Shown in pieces: positions 10,215 through 19,048 of a DNA stretch of 64,000 nucleotides. The stretch is from positions 186,001 through 250,000 of the forward strand of contig NZ_FOKP01000005.1 of NCBI RefSeq assembly GCF_900112185.1, in the 5' to 3' direction. How positions within the stretch are numbered: the stretch's first letter is position 1; every line of letters starts with the position of its first letter. Origin of the DNA: Allobosea sp. CRIB-10 (lineage in GTDB: Bacteria > Pseudomonadota > Alphaproteobacteria > Rhizobiales > Beijerinckiaceae). The notes under the pieces are model-generated. The model searched no databases. It was not told the origin of the DNA and saw only the letters and a program-made list of their open reading frames with translations. Made by a program: the position numbers and the translations under genes.

Positions 10215-10661
10215 TTGCGAAACGACGGTGAGCTCGACGCCATCGACCGGAAGCTGCTCGCGCTGCTCCAGGCCGATGCGCGCGCCTCCTTCACGGCGTT
10301 GGCGCGCGAGGCCGGGCTCTCGCGCACCGCGATCCAGGAGCGCATGGCGAGGCTCGAGCGCGAGGGCGTCATCCTCGGTTACGGCGTCAGGCTCGCCGAC
10401 AGGCCAAAGGCGCCGGCCACGCGGGCAATCCTGTCCTTGCACATTCGCACGCGCCCCTGCGCGGCCGTGCTCGATCGCTTCAGGCACTGGCCGGAGATCG
10501 TCGCCTGCTATTCGCTGGCCGGTCCCGTCGACGCGATGCTGGTGGTCGAAACAGAGGACGCGCCGTCCCTGTCCCGACTGGTCGACAGGCTGAGCGCCGT
10601 GCCCGGCGTCGGTGAGATCGCGACGGCGCCGATCCTGGCGGAGAGCGCCAGGGCCGGCTGA
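10215..10661 (+). CDS. Lrp/AsnC family regulator with a TTG start
   Basis: A 148-residue regulator with an N-terminal helix-turn-helix (LDAIDRKLLALLQADARASF, then ALAREAGLSRTAIQERMARL) and a C-terminal RAM domain (AILSLHIRTRPCAAVLDRF, ending VPGVGEIATAPIL). No ATG or GTG fits before the domain begins. The TTG at 10215 has TGGAGGGA at 10201-10208, at proper spacing, and yields an N-terminus of the usual length. The much longer reading from 9756 overlaps the divergent cupin gene and is rejected. The divergent arrangement with the cupin gene suggests local regulation of that gene. Confidence 0.88.
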   Translation: MRNDGELDAIDRKLLALLQADARASFTALAREAGLSRTAIQERMARLEREGVILGYGVRLADRPKAPATRAILSLHIRTRPCAAVLDRFRHWPEIVACYSLAGPVDAMLVVETEDAPSLSRLVDRLSAVPGVGEIATAPILAESARAG

Positions 10662-10729
10662 GCCGCGGCTGCCCTAGCCCGGCCTTGTTCGAAGCGCTAT
10701 CCTGCCGATCTCCGCAAATCGGGGCACTC

Positions 10730-11119
10730 ATGAAGCTGCCACTCGCCATCATCGTCGCCACGCTGGCCCTGCCAGGGCTCGCTGCCGCCCAGTCGATCGG
10801 CGAGCCGCTTCCCGGCCGTGGACCGGTCAAGGCCAAGCCAGCTGCCGCGCGTCCTGCGCCGGCGCAGGCGACACGCCCCTGCCCGGAATATGGGCCGGGC
10901 TTCGTTCGCGTCGAGGGCTCCTCGGCTTGCGTCCGCGTCGGCGGCGGTGTCCGCGTCGAGTTCGGCAAGACGTCCGGCCGTCGCGACTATGGCTCTGGCG
11001 CCGGTGCGATGCTGTATGGCGAGGCGCGCGGTCAGACCTCGGCCGGCGAGGTCCGCGCCGTGATCAGCGGCCGGGGCAGGCTTGACAACAACCTGAATAA
11101 TGGATGGCAGCGCTGGTGA
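10730..11119 (+). CDS. Small secreted protein with a porin-like signature
   Basis: A 129-residue protein with a signal peptide (MKLPLAIIVATLALPGLAAA, cleavage near residue 20). After a Pro/Ala-rich linker comes CPEYGPGFVRVEGSSACVRV, which is the N-terminal hallmark of alphaproteobacterial Porin_2 barrels, with two cysteines. A real porin of that family has some 350-500 residues, while this one ends soon after. It could be a truncated porin or a stand-alone periplasmic/outer-membrane protein. The reading frame is intact and has a clean start, and I see no porin remains downstream, so I favour a small functional protein. Confidence 0.75.
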   Translation: MKLPLAIIVATLALPGLAAAQSIGEPLPGRGPVKAKPAAARPAPAQATRPCPEYGPGFVRVEGSSACVRVGGGVRVEFGKTSGRRDYGSGAGAMLYGEARGQTSAGEVRAVISGRGRLDNNLNNGWQRW

Positions 11120-11129
11120 GGTCAGCGTC

Positions 11130-11240
11130 ATTCTCGGGCTGAACGAAGCGCAGACCCGAGAATCTCCTGACGAGAAGGTGCCTATAGGCGCCTCTTCCGG
11201 CCTGCGATGCTCAGGACAAGCCCGAGCATGACCGGTGAAA
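11130..11240. repeat. Dispersed palindromic repeat, copy A
   Basis: ATTCTCGGG (11130-11138) pairs with CCCGAGAAT (11155-11163), and a second hairpin, ATGCTC...ACAAG...GAGCAT, lies near 11208-11230. The same two modules, in the same order and with close sequence (GACCCGAGAATCTC, then CAAGCCCGA), recur at 59290-59386. Single modules also occur inside 56794-57013. It sits between the porin-like gene and the TRAP permease terminator. Confidence 0.8.
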
Positions 11241-11273
11241 AGAACAAAGCCCCGGATCGCCGATCCGGGGCTT
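11241..11273 (-). terminator. Rho-independent terminator of the TRAP permease operon
   Basis: AAGCCCCGGATCG (11247-11259) pairs exactly with CGATCCGGGGCTT (11261-11273). Read on the minus strand, the stem is followed by TTTGTTCTTTTC. It lies about 20 bases after the dctM stop at 11294. Confidence 0.87.
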
Positions 11274-11293
11274 CATCGTTTCAGGGCGCCACC

Positions 11294-13117
11294 TTACTGG
11301 AGGTTCAGCGTCGGCGGGGCGTTGAGGTCGAGCCCCGGCAGCCCGCCGCCGGAGCCGCCCAGGCCCGGAATGCTGATGCTGTCGAGCTGCTTGTTGATCT
11401 GCTGCTGGTCGAGCTGCACGCCGGAGCTCTTGTAGTGCATCACCATCTGCGGGAAGAGCACGACGAGCGCGACCATGATGCACTGGATCACCACGAAGGG
11501 CACCGCGCCCCAGTAGATCTGCCCGGTCGTCACCGGCTCCATCATCTTGCCGGTGATCTTGTCCTTGTAGGCATTCTTCGGCGCCACCGAGCGCAGGAAG
11601 AACAAGGCAAAGCCGAAGGGCGGGTGCATGAACGAGGTCTGCATGTTCACGCCGAGGATGATGCCGAACCAGATCAGGTCGATGCCGAGCTTCTCCGCCG
11701 CCGGGCCGAGCAGCGGCACGATGATGAAGGCGAGCTCGAAGAAGTCGAGGAAGAAGGCGAGCAGGAACACCATCACGTTGACGACGATCAGGAAGCCTGT
11801 CGCGCCGCCAGGCAGCCCGACGAGCAGATGCTCGACCCAGACATGGCCGTTCACCCCGTAGAAGGTCAGCGAGAACACGCGCGCGCCGACCAGGATGAAC
11901 AGCACGAAGGCCGAGAGCTTGGCCGTTGATTCCGTCGCCTGGCGCAGCAGATCGAAGGTCATGCGCTTCTTGCTCAGAGCGAGCAGGATCGCGCCGGTGG
12001 CGCCCATCGCGCCGCCCTCGGTCGGCGTCGCGACGCCGATGAAGATCGTGCCCAGCACCAGGAAGATCAGCGCCAGCGGCGGCACCATCACGAAGATCAC
12101 CTGCTCGGTCATGCGCGACAGCAGGTTGAGCTTCAGGAGCTTGTTGAGCAGCGCGATCACGAAGGCGACCGCGACGGCGATCGACATGGTCAGGATGACG
12201 AAGTCCGCGCCGGCGCCGACCTTGGTGAAGAATTTCATATAGGCGATGGCGAGCGCGAAGGCGATGATCGTCACCACCAGCAGCGAGAAGCGGCGGGTCT
12301 GCCCGTCGGCGTCGCGCAGTGTCTGCGCCTCGGGCGGCAGGCCGGGCGCGCGTTTCGGCCACACCATCGTGACCAGGAAGACGTAGCCGGCATAGAGGCC
12401 CGAGAGCACGAGGCCTGGGATGAAGGCGCCCTCGTACATGTCGCCGACCGAGCGGCCGAGCTGGTCGGCGAGCACGATCAGCACCAGCGAAGGCGGGATG
12501 ATCTGCGCCAGCGTGCCCGAGGCGGCGATCACGCCCGTCGCGAGGCGCCGGTCATAGCCGTAGCGCAGCATGATCGGCAGCGAGATCAGGCCCATCGAGA
12601 TGACGGAGGCGGCGACGACGCCGGTGGTGGCGGCGAGCAGCGCGCCGACGAAGATCACCGCATAGGCGAGGCCGCCGCGGATCGGCCCGAAGAGCTGGCC
12701 GATCGTGTCGAGCAGGTCCTCGGCCATGCCCGAGCGTTCCAGCACCAGCCCCATGAAGGTGAAGAATGGGATCGCCAGCAGCACGTCGTTGTTCATCGTG
12801 CCGTAGATGCGCTCGGGCAGGGCCTGGAGGAAGTTCTCCTGGAACATGCCGAGCTCGATGCCGACCACCGCGAAGAACAGGCCGTTGGCGGCGAGCGCGA
12901 AGGCGACGGGATAGCCGAGCAGCAGGAAGAACACGAGCGCGACGAACATCACCGGCGCCATGTTGGTGCGCAGGAAGTCGCCGATCCCCGCGGCGTGGGC
13001 GTCGCCGGTGTGCAGGCTAAGGAAGGCGACGAGCGTGAGCGTGAGCAGCAGCGCGGCGGCGCGGACGGAACGGGCTAGGATCATGGAACGGGTCCGGGAA
13101 ACGGCGGCTTGGCTCAC
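11294..13117 (-). CDS. dctM: TRAP transporter large permease (DctM)
   Basis: A 607-residue inner-membrane protein, the sodium-coupled transport subunit of a TRAP system. Many hydrophobic helices are seen, with family segments such as PIMLRYGYDRRLATGVIAAS, GTLAQIIPPSLVLIVLADQLG and FGIILGVNMQTSFMHPPFGF. At about 600 residues it is longer than the typical 430, as in the TakP-linked subgroup, and it has a Pro/Gly-rich C-terminal tail. GTG at 13117 overlaps the dctQ stop (GTGA). An ATG 33 bases inside (13084) is a possible alternative start. It works with DctQ and most likely with one or both binding proteins at 7314-9722. Confidence 0.94.
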   Translation of the reverse strand: MSQAAVSRTRSMILARSVRAAALLLTLTLVAFLSLHTGDAHAAGIGDFLRTNMAPVMFVALVFFLLLGYPVAFALAANGLFFAVVGIELGMFQENFLQALPERIYGTMNNDVLLAIPFFTFMGLVLERSGMAEDLLDTIGQLFGPIRGGLAYAVIFVGALLAATTGVVAASVISMGLISLPIMLRYGYDRRLATGVIAASGTLAQIIPPSLVLIVLADQLGRSVGDMYEGAFIPGLVLSGLYAGYVFLVTMVWPKRAPGLPPEAQTLRDADGQTRRFSLLVVTIIAFALAIAYMKFFTKVGAGADFVILTMSIAVAVAFVIALLNKLLKLNLLSRMTEQVIFVMVPPLALIFLVLGTIFIGVATPTEGGAMGATGAILLALSKKRMTFDLLRQATESTAKLSAFVLFILVGARVFSLTFYGVNGHVWVEHLLVGLPGGATGFLIVVNVMVFLLAFFLDFFELAFIIVPLLGPAAEKLGIDLIWFGIILGVNMQTSFMHPPFGFALFFLRSVAPKNAYKDKITGKMMEPVTTGQIYWGAVPFVVIQCIMVALVVLFPQMVMHYKSSGVQLDQQQINKQLDSISIPGLGGSGGGLPGLDLNAPPTLNLQ

Positions 13118-13752
13118 GGGGCGAGGCCCTCGGCCCGGGCCTGCTCGAGCAGGCGCTGGGCCTCGGCTTCGGCGGCGGCGGCATGGCCGCGCAGCGTCTC
13201 GTCGTCGTCGAGCTTGCCGCGCATGATGGCGATCTGCTTGATCACCTCAGAGATGCCCTGCAGCAGCAGGAGGAAAAAGCCGATGATCACCAGCCCCTTG
13301 GCGGGCCATTGCGGCAGGCCGCCGGCCGAGAGCGACTGCTCGTTGACCTGATAGGAGCGCATGAAGAACGGGCCGGAGTGGTAGACGATCAGCGCGCAGA
13401 ACGGCAGCAGGAAGAAGAGATGGCCGATCAGGTCGATCCATTGCTGCACGCGCTTGGGCAGCAGATTGTTCACGATGTCGATGCGGATATGCTCCTTCAC
13501 CTGCAGCGTCCACGAGGCGCACAGCAGGAAGACCGCGCCGAACAGCACCCATTGCAGCTCGAGCCAGGAATTCGAGGAGACGTTGAACAGCTTTCGGACG
13601 ATGGCATTGACGGCCGAGACGATGACGGCAACGAGAATCAGCCACGCGACGGATCGACCGATCTTGCGGTTCAGGCTGTCGATCGCGCGGCTCAAAGCGA
13701 GGGGTCCTTCCACCTCAGTCCTCCCTGACCTCGTGGATTGCGGCCGCATCAT
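13114..13752 (-). CDS. dctQ: TRAP transporter small permease (DctQ)
   Basis: A 212-residue protein with four membrane helices. The DctQ core is plain: SNSWLELQWVLFGAVFLLCA and KEHIRIDIVNNLLPKRVQQW. The C-terminal 30 residues form an Ala/Glu-rich cytoplasmic helix. Two in-frame ATGs occur at 13752 and 13749. It is the first gene of the dctQ-dctM unit, 70 bases downstream of the MFS gene on the same strand, so read-through from that gene is possible as no terminator is visible between them. Confidence 0.92.
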   Translation of the reverse strand: MMRPQSTRSGRTEVEGPLALSRAIDSLNRKIGRSVAWLILVAVIVSAVNAIVRKLFNVSSNSWLELQWVLFGAVFLLCASWTLQVKEHIRIDIVNNLLPKRVQQWIDLIGHLFFLLPFCALIVYHSGPFFMRSYQVNEQSLSAGGLPQWPAKGLVIIGFFLLLLQGISEVIKQIAIMRGKLDDDETLRGHAAAAEAEAQRLLEQARAEGLAP

Positions 13753-13822
13753 GCGGTTTGCGAAGGGCGGTTATACGATTGCTACATGCCGTACAACATT
13801 GCGCCGCGCAAGGCGCTGTGGA

Positions 13823-14998
13823 TCAGTCCTTTCGCCGACGCGGCTCCGCGCGCAATGCGAGCAAAGCGGCGACCAGCATCAGCCACATCATCGCCATTAG
13901 CGCCGGTGGCCAATGCGCCACCAGCGCGCTGATCAGGGCGGCCGCGATTGCGCCGGAGCCGAGCTGGATCGCGCCCGCGAGACCGGCGGCCGAGCCGGCG
14001 AGCTCGGGCCGCGCCGAAAGCGCCGCGGCGGTGGCTCCCGGCAGGGTCAAGCCGTTGCCGACCGCGCTGATGGCGAGCGGCAGGAACAGGGTGAGCGGCG
14101 TCCACCAGGGTGTCAGCGCGATTGCCAAAGCCGCCGTGATTGCCACGAACGAGATGATCAGGCCGATCCAGGCCATCCGCGCGGTCCCGTGCCGGAGCAC
14201 CAATCGGGACATCGCGAAATTGCCCACCATGTAGCCGAAGGCGTTGAGGATGAAATAGGCGCCATAGACGTCGGAGCCGCGCCCCATCGTCTCGACCACG
14301 ATGAACGGGGCCGCGGCGATGAAGGCGAAGAAGGCGGCCGAGGTCATCGCCAGCGCGATCACATTGCGGATGAAGCTGCGGTCGCGCGCCAGATCCGGAA
14401 AGGCCCGGAAGATGCCGATGAGCGAGGTCCGCATGCCGACATTCGGCGCCGTCTCGGGCAGGCGCAGCTGGACCATCACCAGGACGATCGCGGCCGTAGC
14501 GGTCATCGACCAGAAGATCATGCGCCAGCCGAAGCTGGTCTCGATATGGCCGCCGAGATAGGGCATGATCATCGGCGCCACGACCATCACCATCGTCACG
14601 GTCGCGATCTGCCGTGCCGCCTGGTCGCGGCCTGCCGTGTCGCGGATGATCGCCCGCGCCAGGGCGAAGGTCGTGCCCGCCCCGGCGCCTTCGAGGATCC
14701 GGGCGAGCAGCAGGGCGCCCGTGGTTTCCGCCAGCGCGCCGAGCACCGAGCCGACCATGAACACGGCTGTGCCGGCGAGCACGCAGGGACGGCGCCCGAA
14801 GCGGTCGGAGAGCGGGCCGACGACGAGCTGCGTCAGCGCGACCGCCACCAGGAACAGCGTCAGCGTCAGCTGGATGGTCGCGTAGCTGGTGGAAAAATTG
14901 CGGGCGAGCGCCGGCGTGGCCGGGGCCAACATGTTGAGCGCGATCGGCTGCAGCGTCGAGATCGCGACGAGCACCGTGAGGGACGGTTTTGCCGTCAT
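13823..14998 (-). CDS. MFS drug exporter, Bcr/CflA family
   Basis: A 391-residue twelve-helix exporter. The start MTAKPSLTVLVAISTLQPIA and the motif VGPLSDRFGRRPCVLAGTAV (major-facilitator motif A, between helices 2 and 3) are typical of Bcr/CflA. ILEGAGAGTTFALARAIIRD is the matching helix 4-5 region. The ATG at 14998 overlaps the stop of the EamA gene as ATGA, so the longer reading from 15136 is rejected. Coupling to an amino-acid oxidase and an EamA exporter hints at export of amino-acid-like compounds, which some Bcr relatives do. That is inference. Confidence 0.9.
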   Translation of the reverse strand: MTAKPSLTVLVAISTLQPIALNMLAPATPALARNFSTSYATIQLTLTLFLVAVALTQLVVGPLSDRFGRRPCVLAGTAVFMVGSVLGALAETTGALLLARILEGAGAGTTFALARAIIRDTAGRDQAARQIATVTMVMVVAPMIMPYLGGHIETSFGWRMIFWSMTATAAIVLVMVQLRLPETAPNVGMRTSLIGIFRAFPDLARDRSFIRNVIALAMTSAAFFAFIAAAPFIVVETMGRGSDVYGAYFILNAFGYMVGNFAMSRLVLRHGTARMAWIGLIISFVAITAALAIALTPWWTPLTLFLPLAISAVGNGLTLPGATAAALSARPELAGSAAGLAGAIQLGSGAIAAALISALVAHWPPALMAMMWLMLVAALLALRAEPRRRKD

Positions 14999-15897
14999 AG
15001 CGGCTTGTCGCCCTCCGGCTTCAATTGCGAATCGTGGCGGATACGTTGGCGGTGCAGAGTGTAGAGACCGCTGCCGACGATCAGGGCGATGCCGGCCAGG
15101 GCGATGCGGTCCGGCGTCTCGCCCCAGACCAGCCAACCGATCAGGACCGCGATCGGGACGACGGAGTAGCGATAACCCGCGACGATGCCGACATCGGTGT
15201 TGCGGAAGGCGCTGATGATGCAGAAGCCGCCCGCTGTCACCAGCAGCGCGGCGAGGCCGAGATAGAGCAGCTCGATCCGCCAGGGCGACTGCCAGGTTTC
15301 GAACATGCCCAGGCCGAGGCTGAGTGCGCCGACGATCACCGTCGAGGTCAGGGAAACGACAGTCGACGGGATGTCGCTGCTGATAAAGCGGGTTGTCAGA
15401 TCGCGGATGGCGACGAGACCGGCGCCGGCGAGCGCGATCAGTGCGGCTGCGCTGAAGCCGTCAGTGCTCGGGCGCATCACGATCAGGACACCAATGAAGC
15501 CGACCATCAGCGCCATCGTCCGGCGCCAGCCGACCGTTTCAGTCCGCAGCAGCACCGCCAGCAGGACGATGAGCAAAGGCGAGGCCATCACGATCGCGGT
15601 GATGTTGGCGAGCGGCAGCAGGCCGAGGGCCCAGATGAACGTCAGCGCACACAACGCCTCGACGATCCCGCGTCCCAGCACCAATGGCCTCAGCCCGAGC
15701 GGCAGCTTGCGCATGTCGCCCATCATTGCGACCGTGATGATGCCCACGACAATGGCGAAGGCGGTGCGCAGCGCCACCGCCTGTCCGGTGGGGAAGGCTT
15801 CGCGGGCGAGCTTCATCAGGGCGTCGTTGCAGCAGAAGAGCGACATCGCCGTTGTCATGGCGATGATTCCGCGGCGGTTCTGGGCGGCGGTGGCCAA
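14995..15897 (-). CDS. EamA family (DMT) transporter with a TTG start
   Basis: A 300-residue protein with ten hydrophobic helices and two EamA repeats, the second ending in the usual VVPIAVLIGWLVWGETPD segment. Members export metabolites or take up solutes such as S-adenosylmethionine; the substrate is unknown. The full-length start is a TTG at 15897 with AGGAA a few bases upstream. An ATG at 15858 would remove 13 residues and cut close to helix 1. It lies 27 bases after the SolA-type oxidase gene and overlaps the Bcr gene, so the three form one operon. Confidence 0.9.
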   Translation of the reverse strand: MATAAQNRRGIIAMTTAMSLFCCNDALMKLAREAFPTGQAVALRTAFAIVVGIITVAMMGDMRKLPLGLRPLVLGRGIVEALCALTFIWALGLLPLANITAIVMASPLLIVLLAVLLRTETVGWRRTMALMVGFIGVLIVMRPSTDGFSAAALIALAGAGLVAIRDLTTRFISSDIPSTVVSLTSTVIVGALSLGLGMFETWQSPWRIELLYLGLAALLVTAGGFCIISAFRNTDVGIVAGYRYSVVPIAVLIGWLVWGETPDRIALAGIALIVGSGLYTLHRQRIRHDSQLKPEGDKPL

Positions 15898-15924
15898 GGT
15901 GTTTCCTGTCGAGCCCGAACAGGC

Positions 15925-17064
15925 TCAGGCGTCGAAGCGGGAAAGGGAGAAGGCGGAGAGATCGAAGGCGCTGCGGCCGCTGGTCGAGAGATCGGCCAGG
16001 ATCTCGCCGATCGCGCTCGCGAACTTGAAGCCGTGGCCGGAGCAGGCCGAAGCGAACACCGCCTGCGGTACGCCGGGCACGGCGTCGATGACGAAGTCCT
16101 CGTCGGGCGAGACTGTATAGACGCAGCCCTTCACCGTCAGTGGCTCGCCATTGGCGTCGGGCAGATAGCGCGCCAGGCATTCGCGGATCAGCCTGACCTG
16201 GTTCGGACTCGGCGTCCGGTCCGGCTGGCGTGGGTCCATCGGCTCGCGTGCGAAATGCGGCCCGCCGAGCTTGAAGCCGGGGTGCTCGTAGAGCGGGAAG
16301 CCGTAGAAGGTGCCTTCCTCGGCGCTGAGGATGAACACCGGGAAGGCGCCCTCCCGGAACAGCTCGGGGCGGCGCATGGTGAACCAGCCGATCGCCTGGC
16401 GCACCGTCGTCATCGGGCGCGCGAGCTGCGGCACCGCGTCGGCGATCCAGCCGCCGGAGGTGATCACCAGGCGCCCGGCCGAATAGGTCGTCCGTTCGGT
16501 CCGCACGGTGACGCCGCCATCGGCGGTCGGCTGCCAGTCGAGCATCGGCTCGCCGGTGCGGATATCGGCGCCCTTCGACTGCGCCAGCCCCACATGGGCG
16601 TAGATCGCCTTCTCCGAGGCGACGAAGCCGCCGCCCGGCTGCCAGAGGCCGAGATAACCATCTGGCACATGAAAGGCGGGGAAGCGGCGCATGATCTCGT
16701 CGCGGCCGAGCATTTCGTGCTCGAGACCATGGTCGAGGCAGGATTGCAGCGAGGACTCGACCGGGCCGAGGCCTTCCGGCGCAAGATCGAGCGAACCGGT
16801 GACATGCAGCAGCTTCAGCCCGGCGTCGTCCCCGGTCTCCTGCCAGAGCTGGTGCGCCCGCTTGACGATCGGCACATAGTGCGAGCCCTCGAAATAGGCG
16901 AGGCGGATGATCCGCGTCAGCCCGTGCGAGGAGCCCATGGCATGGCCGAGATCGAAGCGCTCGAGGCCGAGCACCCTGAGCCCGCGCTTCGCCAGGTGCC
17001 AGCAGGCGGCCGAGCCCATCGCGCCGACGCCGACGACGATCACGTCATATTGCGAGGAGCTCAT
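15925..17064 (-). CDS. solA: SolA/monomeric sarcosine oxidase family flavoenzyme
   Basis: A 379-residue FAD enzyme that oxidises an N-methyl or secondary amino acid and yields hydrogen peroxide. The dinucleotide fold GVGAMGSAACWHLAKRG is at residues 12-28. Cys314 in the GCVYTVSPDEDF motif is the residue that links covalently to FAD in sarcosine oxidase and N-methyltryptophan oxidase. The C-terminus ACSGHGFKFASAIGEILADL completes the family pattern. It resembles SolA, but sarcosine, N-methyltryptophan, pipecolate or related amines are all possible substrates. It heads an operon with two exporters and is divergent from the chemoreceptor gene. Confidence 0.9.
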   Translation of the reverse strand: MSSSQYDVIVVGVGAMGSAACWHLAKRGLRVLGLERFDLGHAMGSSHGLTRIIRLAYFEGSHYVPIVKRAHQLWQETGDDAGLKLLHVTGSLDLAPEGLGPVESSLQSCLDHGLEHEMLGRDEIMRRFPAFHVPDGYLGLWQPGGGFVASEKAIYAHVGLAQSKGADIRTGEPMLDWQPTADGGVTVRTERTTYSAGRLVITSGGWIADAVPQLARPMTTVRQAIGWFTMRRPELFREGAFPVFILSAEEGTFYGFPLYEHPGFKLGGPHFAREPMDPRQPDRTPSPNQVRLIRECLARYLPDANGEPLTVKGCVYTVSPDEDFVIDAVPGVPQAVFASACSGHGFKFASAIGEILADLSTSGRSAFDLSAFSLSRFDA

Positions 17065-17284
17065 CGAGGGTCCCTGAGGCAGCCGGCTTCACCCGCCGGT
17101 CGACATCTGCCTACAATCTAGGCGCGCAGGCAATCGTGGTCCATCCCGCGCAATGGATGAGCGCATCTGCACGCGGGGCAGGGGTGGTGCCCGGCGCGCC
17201 GGAAAATCGGGCCTTGCGCTGGTCGCCGCAGCTTTTTGTTAACCTTGCCGGGCGCATGCTCCGTTATCCTGTCTCGCCTCGGGA

Positions 17285-19048
17285 ATGCCTATGCTTGCTC
17301 GCTCCGTCTGGCGCCTGTTGGGCCGCGCCGGCCCCGCTGCCGCGCCGGCTGCGTCGCAGGCCGCAGCGGCGCCTCCGCCGCCTGCGACACCCGCCGAGAC
17401 GTCGATCAGCGAGGCGATCAACGAGCTGGAGAGCGACGTCGTCGCCGCGATGCGGCGCCTCAATGACGGACTTGACCAAGCCGAGCACTGCTCCGAGCGT
17501 TCGGAAATCCGCTCCCGCGAGATCCGCGGCGGGATGGCCGAATTGCGCGAGGCAGCCCTCCAGGCGAGCGAGAATTCGTCCGCGCTGGCCACCGCGACCC
17601 TGCAGGTGTCGGAGGCCGCCGAGCGGGTCGGTGCCGCCATGTTCGGTGCACGCGACATGCTCGACAACGCCGCCGAGCGTGCCGCCGAGGCGACGGCGAT
17701 GATCAACGGGCTCGCGGTTGCGACCAGCGAGATCCGCTCGATCGTCGACGCCATCGCCGAGATCGCCCGCCAGACCAATCTGCTCGCCCTCAACGCCACG
17801 ATCGAGGCCGCCCGTGCCGGCGAGGCCGGCAAGGGCTTCGGCGTCGTGGCGCAGGAGGTGAAGTCGCTTTCCCTCGGGGTGCGCGATGCGGTCGACCATA
17901 TCCGCAGCCAGGTCGACCGGCTGAACCAGACCGCTCAGGGCTCCGCCGCCGTGGTCACCGACGCCTTCCGCCTGGTCGGGGAGGTCAATCCGGTGATGGC
18001 GACCGTCGGCGAGGCCTCGCAGGAACAGGCGGCAGCCGCGGCCGAACTGTCGCGCAGCGCCGAGGCGACCGCCCGCTTCATCGATACGGTGCGCGACCGC
18101 GTCGGCGAGGTCGACCGCGTCGCGCTCGCTGCCGCGCAGGAGAACATCGACGCTAGGCGGGCGTTGGCCGAGGGCGCGCGCCAGGCGGAAGGGTTGCTGG
18201 AGCGCTTCGTGCCGACGCTGCGCCATACCGTCTTCGCCGATCGGCGCCAGCACGATCGCTTCCCGGCCGATTGCCCGGTCAGGCTCGACATCGCCGGGCG
18301 CAGCATCGCAGGGCGGACTATTGATCTGGGTTTCGGCGGCGCGCTCCTCTCGATCGCAGACCCAGAGCTGAAGCAGCGTGCGCGGGGCTCAATTACGATC
18401 GAGGGCTTGCCGCTGCTGCCCTGCCGGGTGATGGCGCGCAGCGATCTCGGCTTCCACATTGCTTTCGAGCGAGGTGAGGAGGCGGCGCATGCGGCGCTGC
18501 ACCGGCGGCTCGGCGAGATCGAGGAGGGCTATCGCCCGCTGATCGAGCAGGCGCAGGAATTCGCGCATCGGGTCGCCGCTTTGCTCGAAGCGGCGCTGCG
18601 CACCGGCCGCCTCAGCGAGGAGGATCTGTTCGACACGGACTATGTCCCGGTGCCGGACTCCAATCCGCGTCAGTTTACGAACCGGGCACTGCCCGTGCTG
18701 CAGGCGATCCTGCCGGCGGTGATGGCGCAGGCCAAGGCGAGCGATCCGCGCCTCGTCTTCACCCTGCCGATCGACCGCAACGGCTATGTCCCGGTGCATC
18801 ACCCCGAATATTCGCAGCCGCAGCGGCCGGGCGATCCGGATTGGGATCCCGCCTATAGCCGCGACCGCCGCATTTTCGACGACCGGGCCGGGATCACGGC
18901 CGCCCGTTCGGCACGCCCCTTCATCATCCAGTCCTACCAGCGCGACATGGGCAGCGCCGGCATCCAGTTGATGCGCGAGGTCGATGCGCCGGTGCGCGTC
19001 GCCGGCCGCCATTGGGGCGGCGTGCGCATGGCGTATCGGATGGCCTGA
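17285..19048 (+). CDS. Soluble methyl-accepting chemotaxis protein with PilZ domain
   Basis: A 587-residue chemoreceptor without membrane helices. After an Ala/Pro-rich start (1-40) comes a long coiled coil with the signalling tip at about 155-196 ([36 protein letters not shown]), which binds CheA and CheW. Residues 319-400 look like a PilZ domain, with RxxxR (Arg321, Arg325). Its second motif reads DLGFGG (347-352) where D/NxSxxG is usual, so c-di-GMP binding is uncertain. The C-terminal third (about 430-587), with [10 protein letters not shown] and [15 protein letters not shown], is shared by many alphaproteobacterial receptors. ATG at 17285; a second in-frame ATG lies at 17291. Its stop abuts the convergent gene at 19049. 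Confidence 0.9.
   Translation: MPMLARSVWRLLGRAGPAAAPAASQAAAAPPPPATPAETSISEAINELESDVVAAMRRLNDGLDQAEHCSERSEIRSREIRGGMAELREAALQASENSSALATATLQVSEAAERVGAAMFGARDMLDNAAERAAEATAMINGLAVATSEIRSIVDAIAEIARQTNLLALNATIEAARAGEAGKGFGVVAQEVKSLSLGVRDAVDHIRSQVDRLNQTAQGSAAVVTDAFRLVGEVNPVMATVGEASQEQAAAAAELSRSAEATARFIDTVRDRVGEVDRVALAAAQENIDARRALAEGARQAEGLLERFVPTLRHTVFADRRQHDRFPADCPVRLDIAGRSIAGRTIDLGFGGALLSIADPELKQRARGSITIEGLPLLPCRVMARSDLGFHIAFERGEEAAHAALHRRLGEIEEGYRPLIEQAQEFAHRVAALLEAALRTGRLSEEDLFDTDYVPVPDSNPRQFTNRALPVLQAILPAVMAQAKASDPRLVFTLPIDRNGYVPVHHPEYSQPQRPGDPDWDPAYSRDRRIFDDRAGITAARSARPFIIQSYQRDMGSAGIQLMREVDAPVRVAGRHWGGVRMAYRMA

Noticed and set aside
13913..15064. 383-residue plus-strand frame opposite the Bcr/CflA gene
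   Set aside because: Antisense composition (Arg, Asp, His, Gln), no start signal.
15025..17121. 698-residue plus-strand reading frame
   Set aside because: Antisense shadow of the EamA and SolA-type genes, caused by GC-rich third positions.
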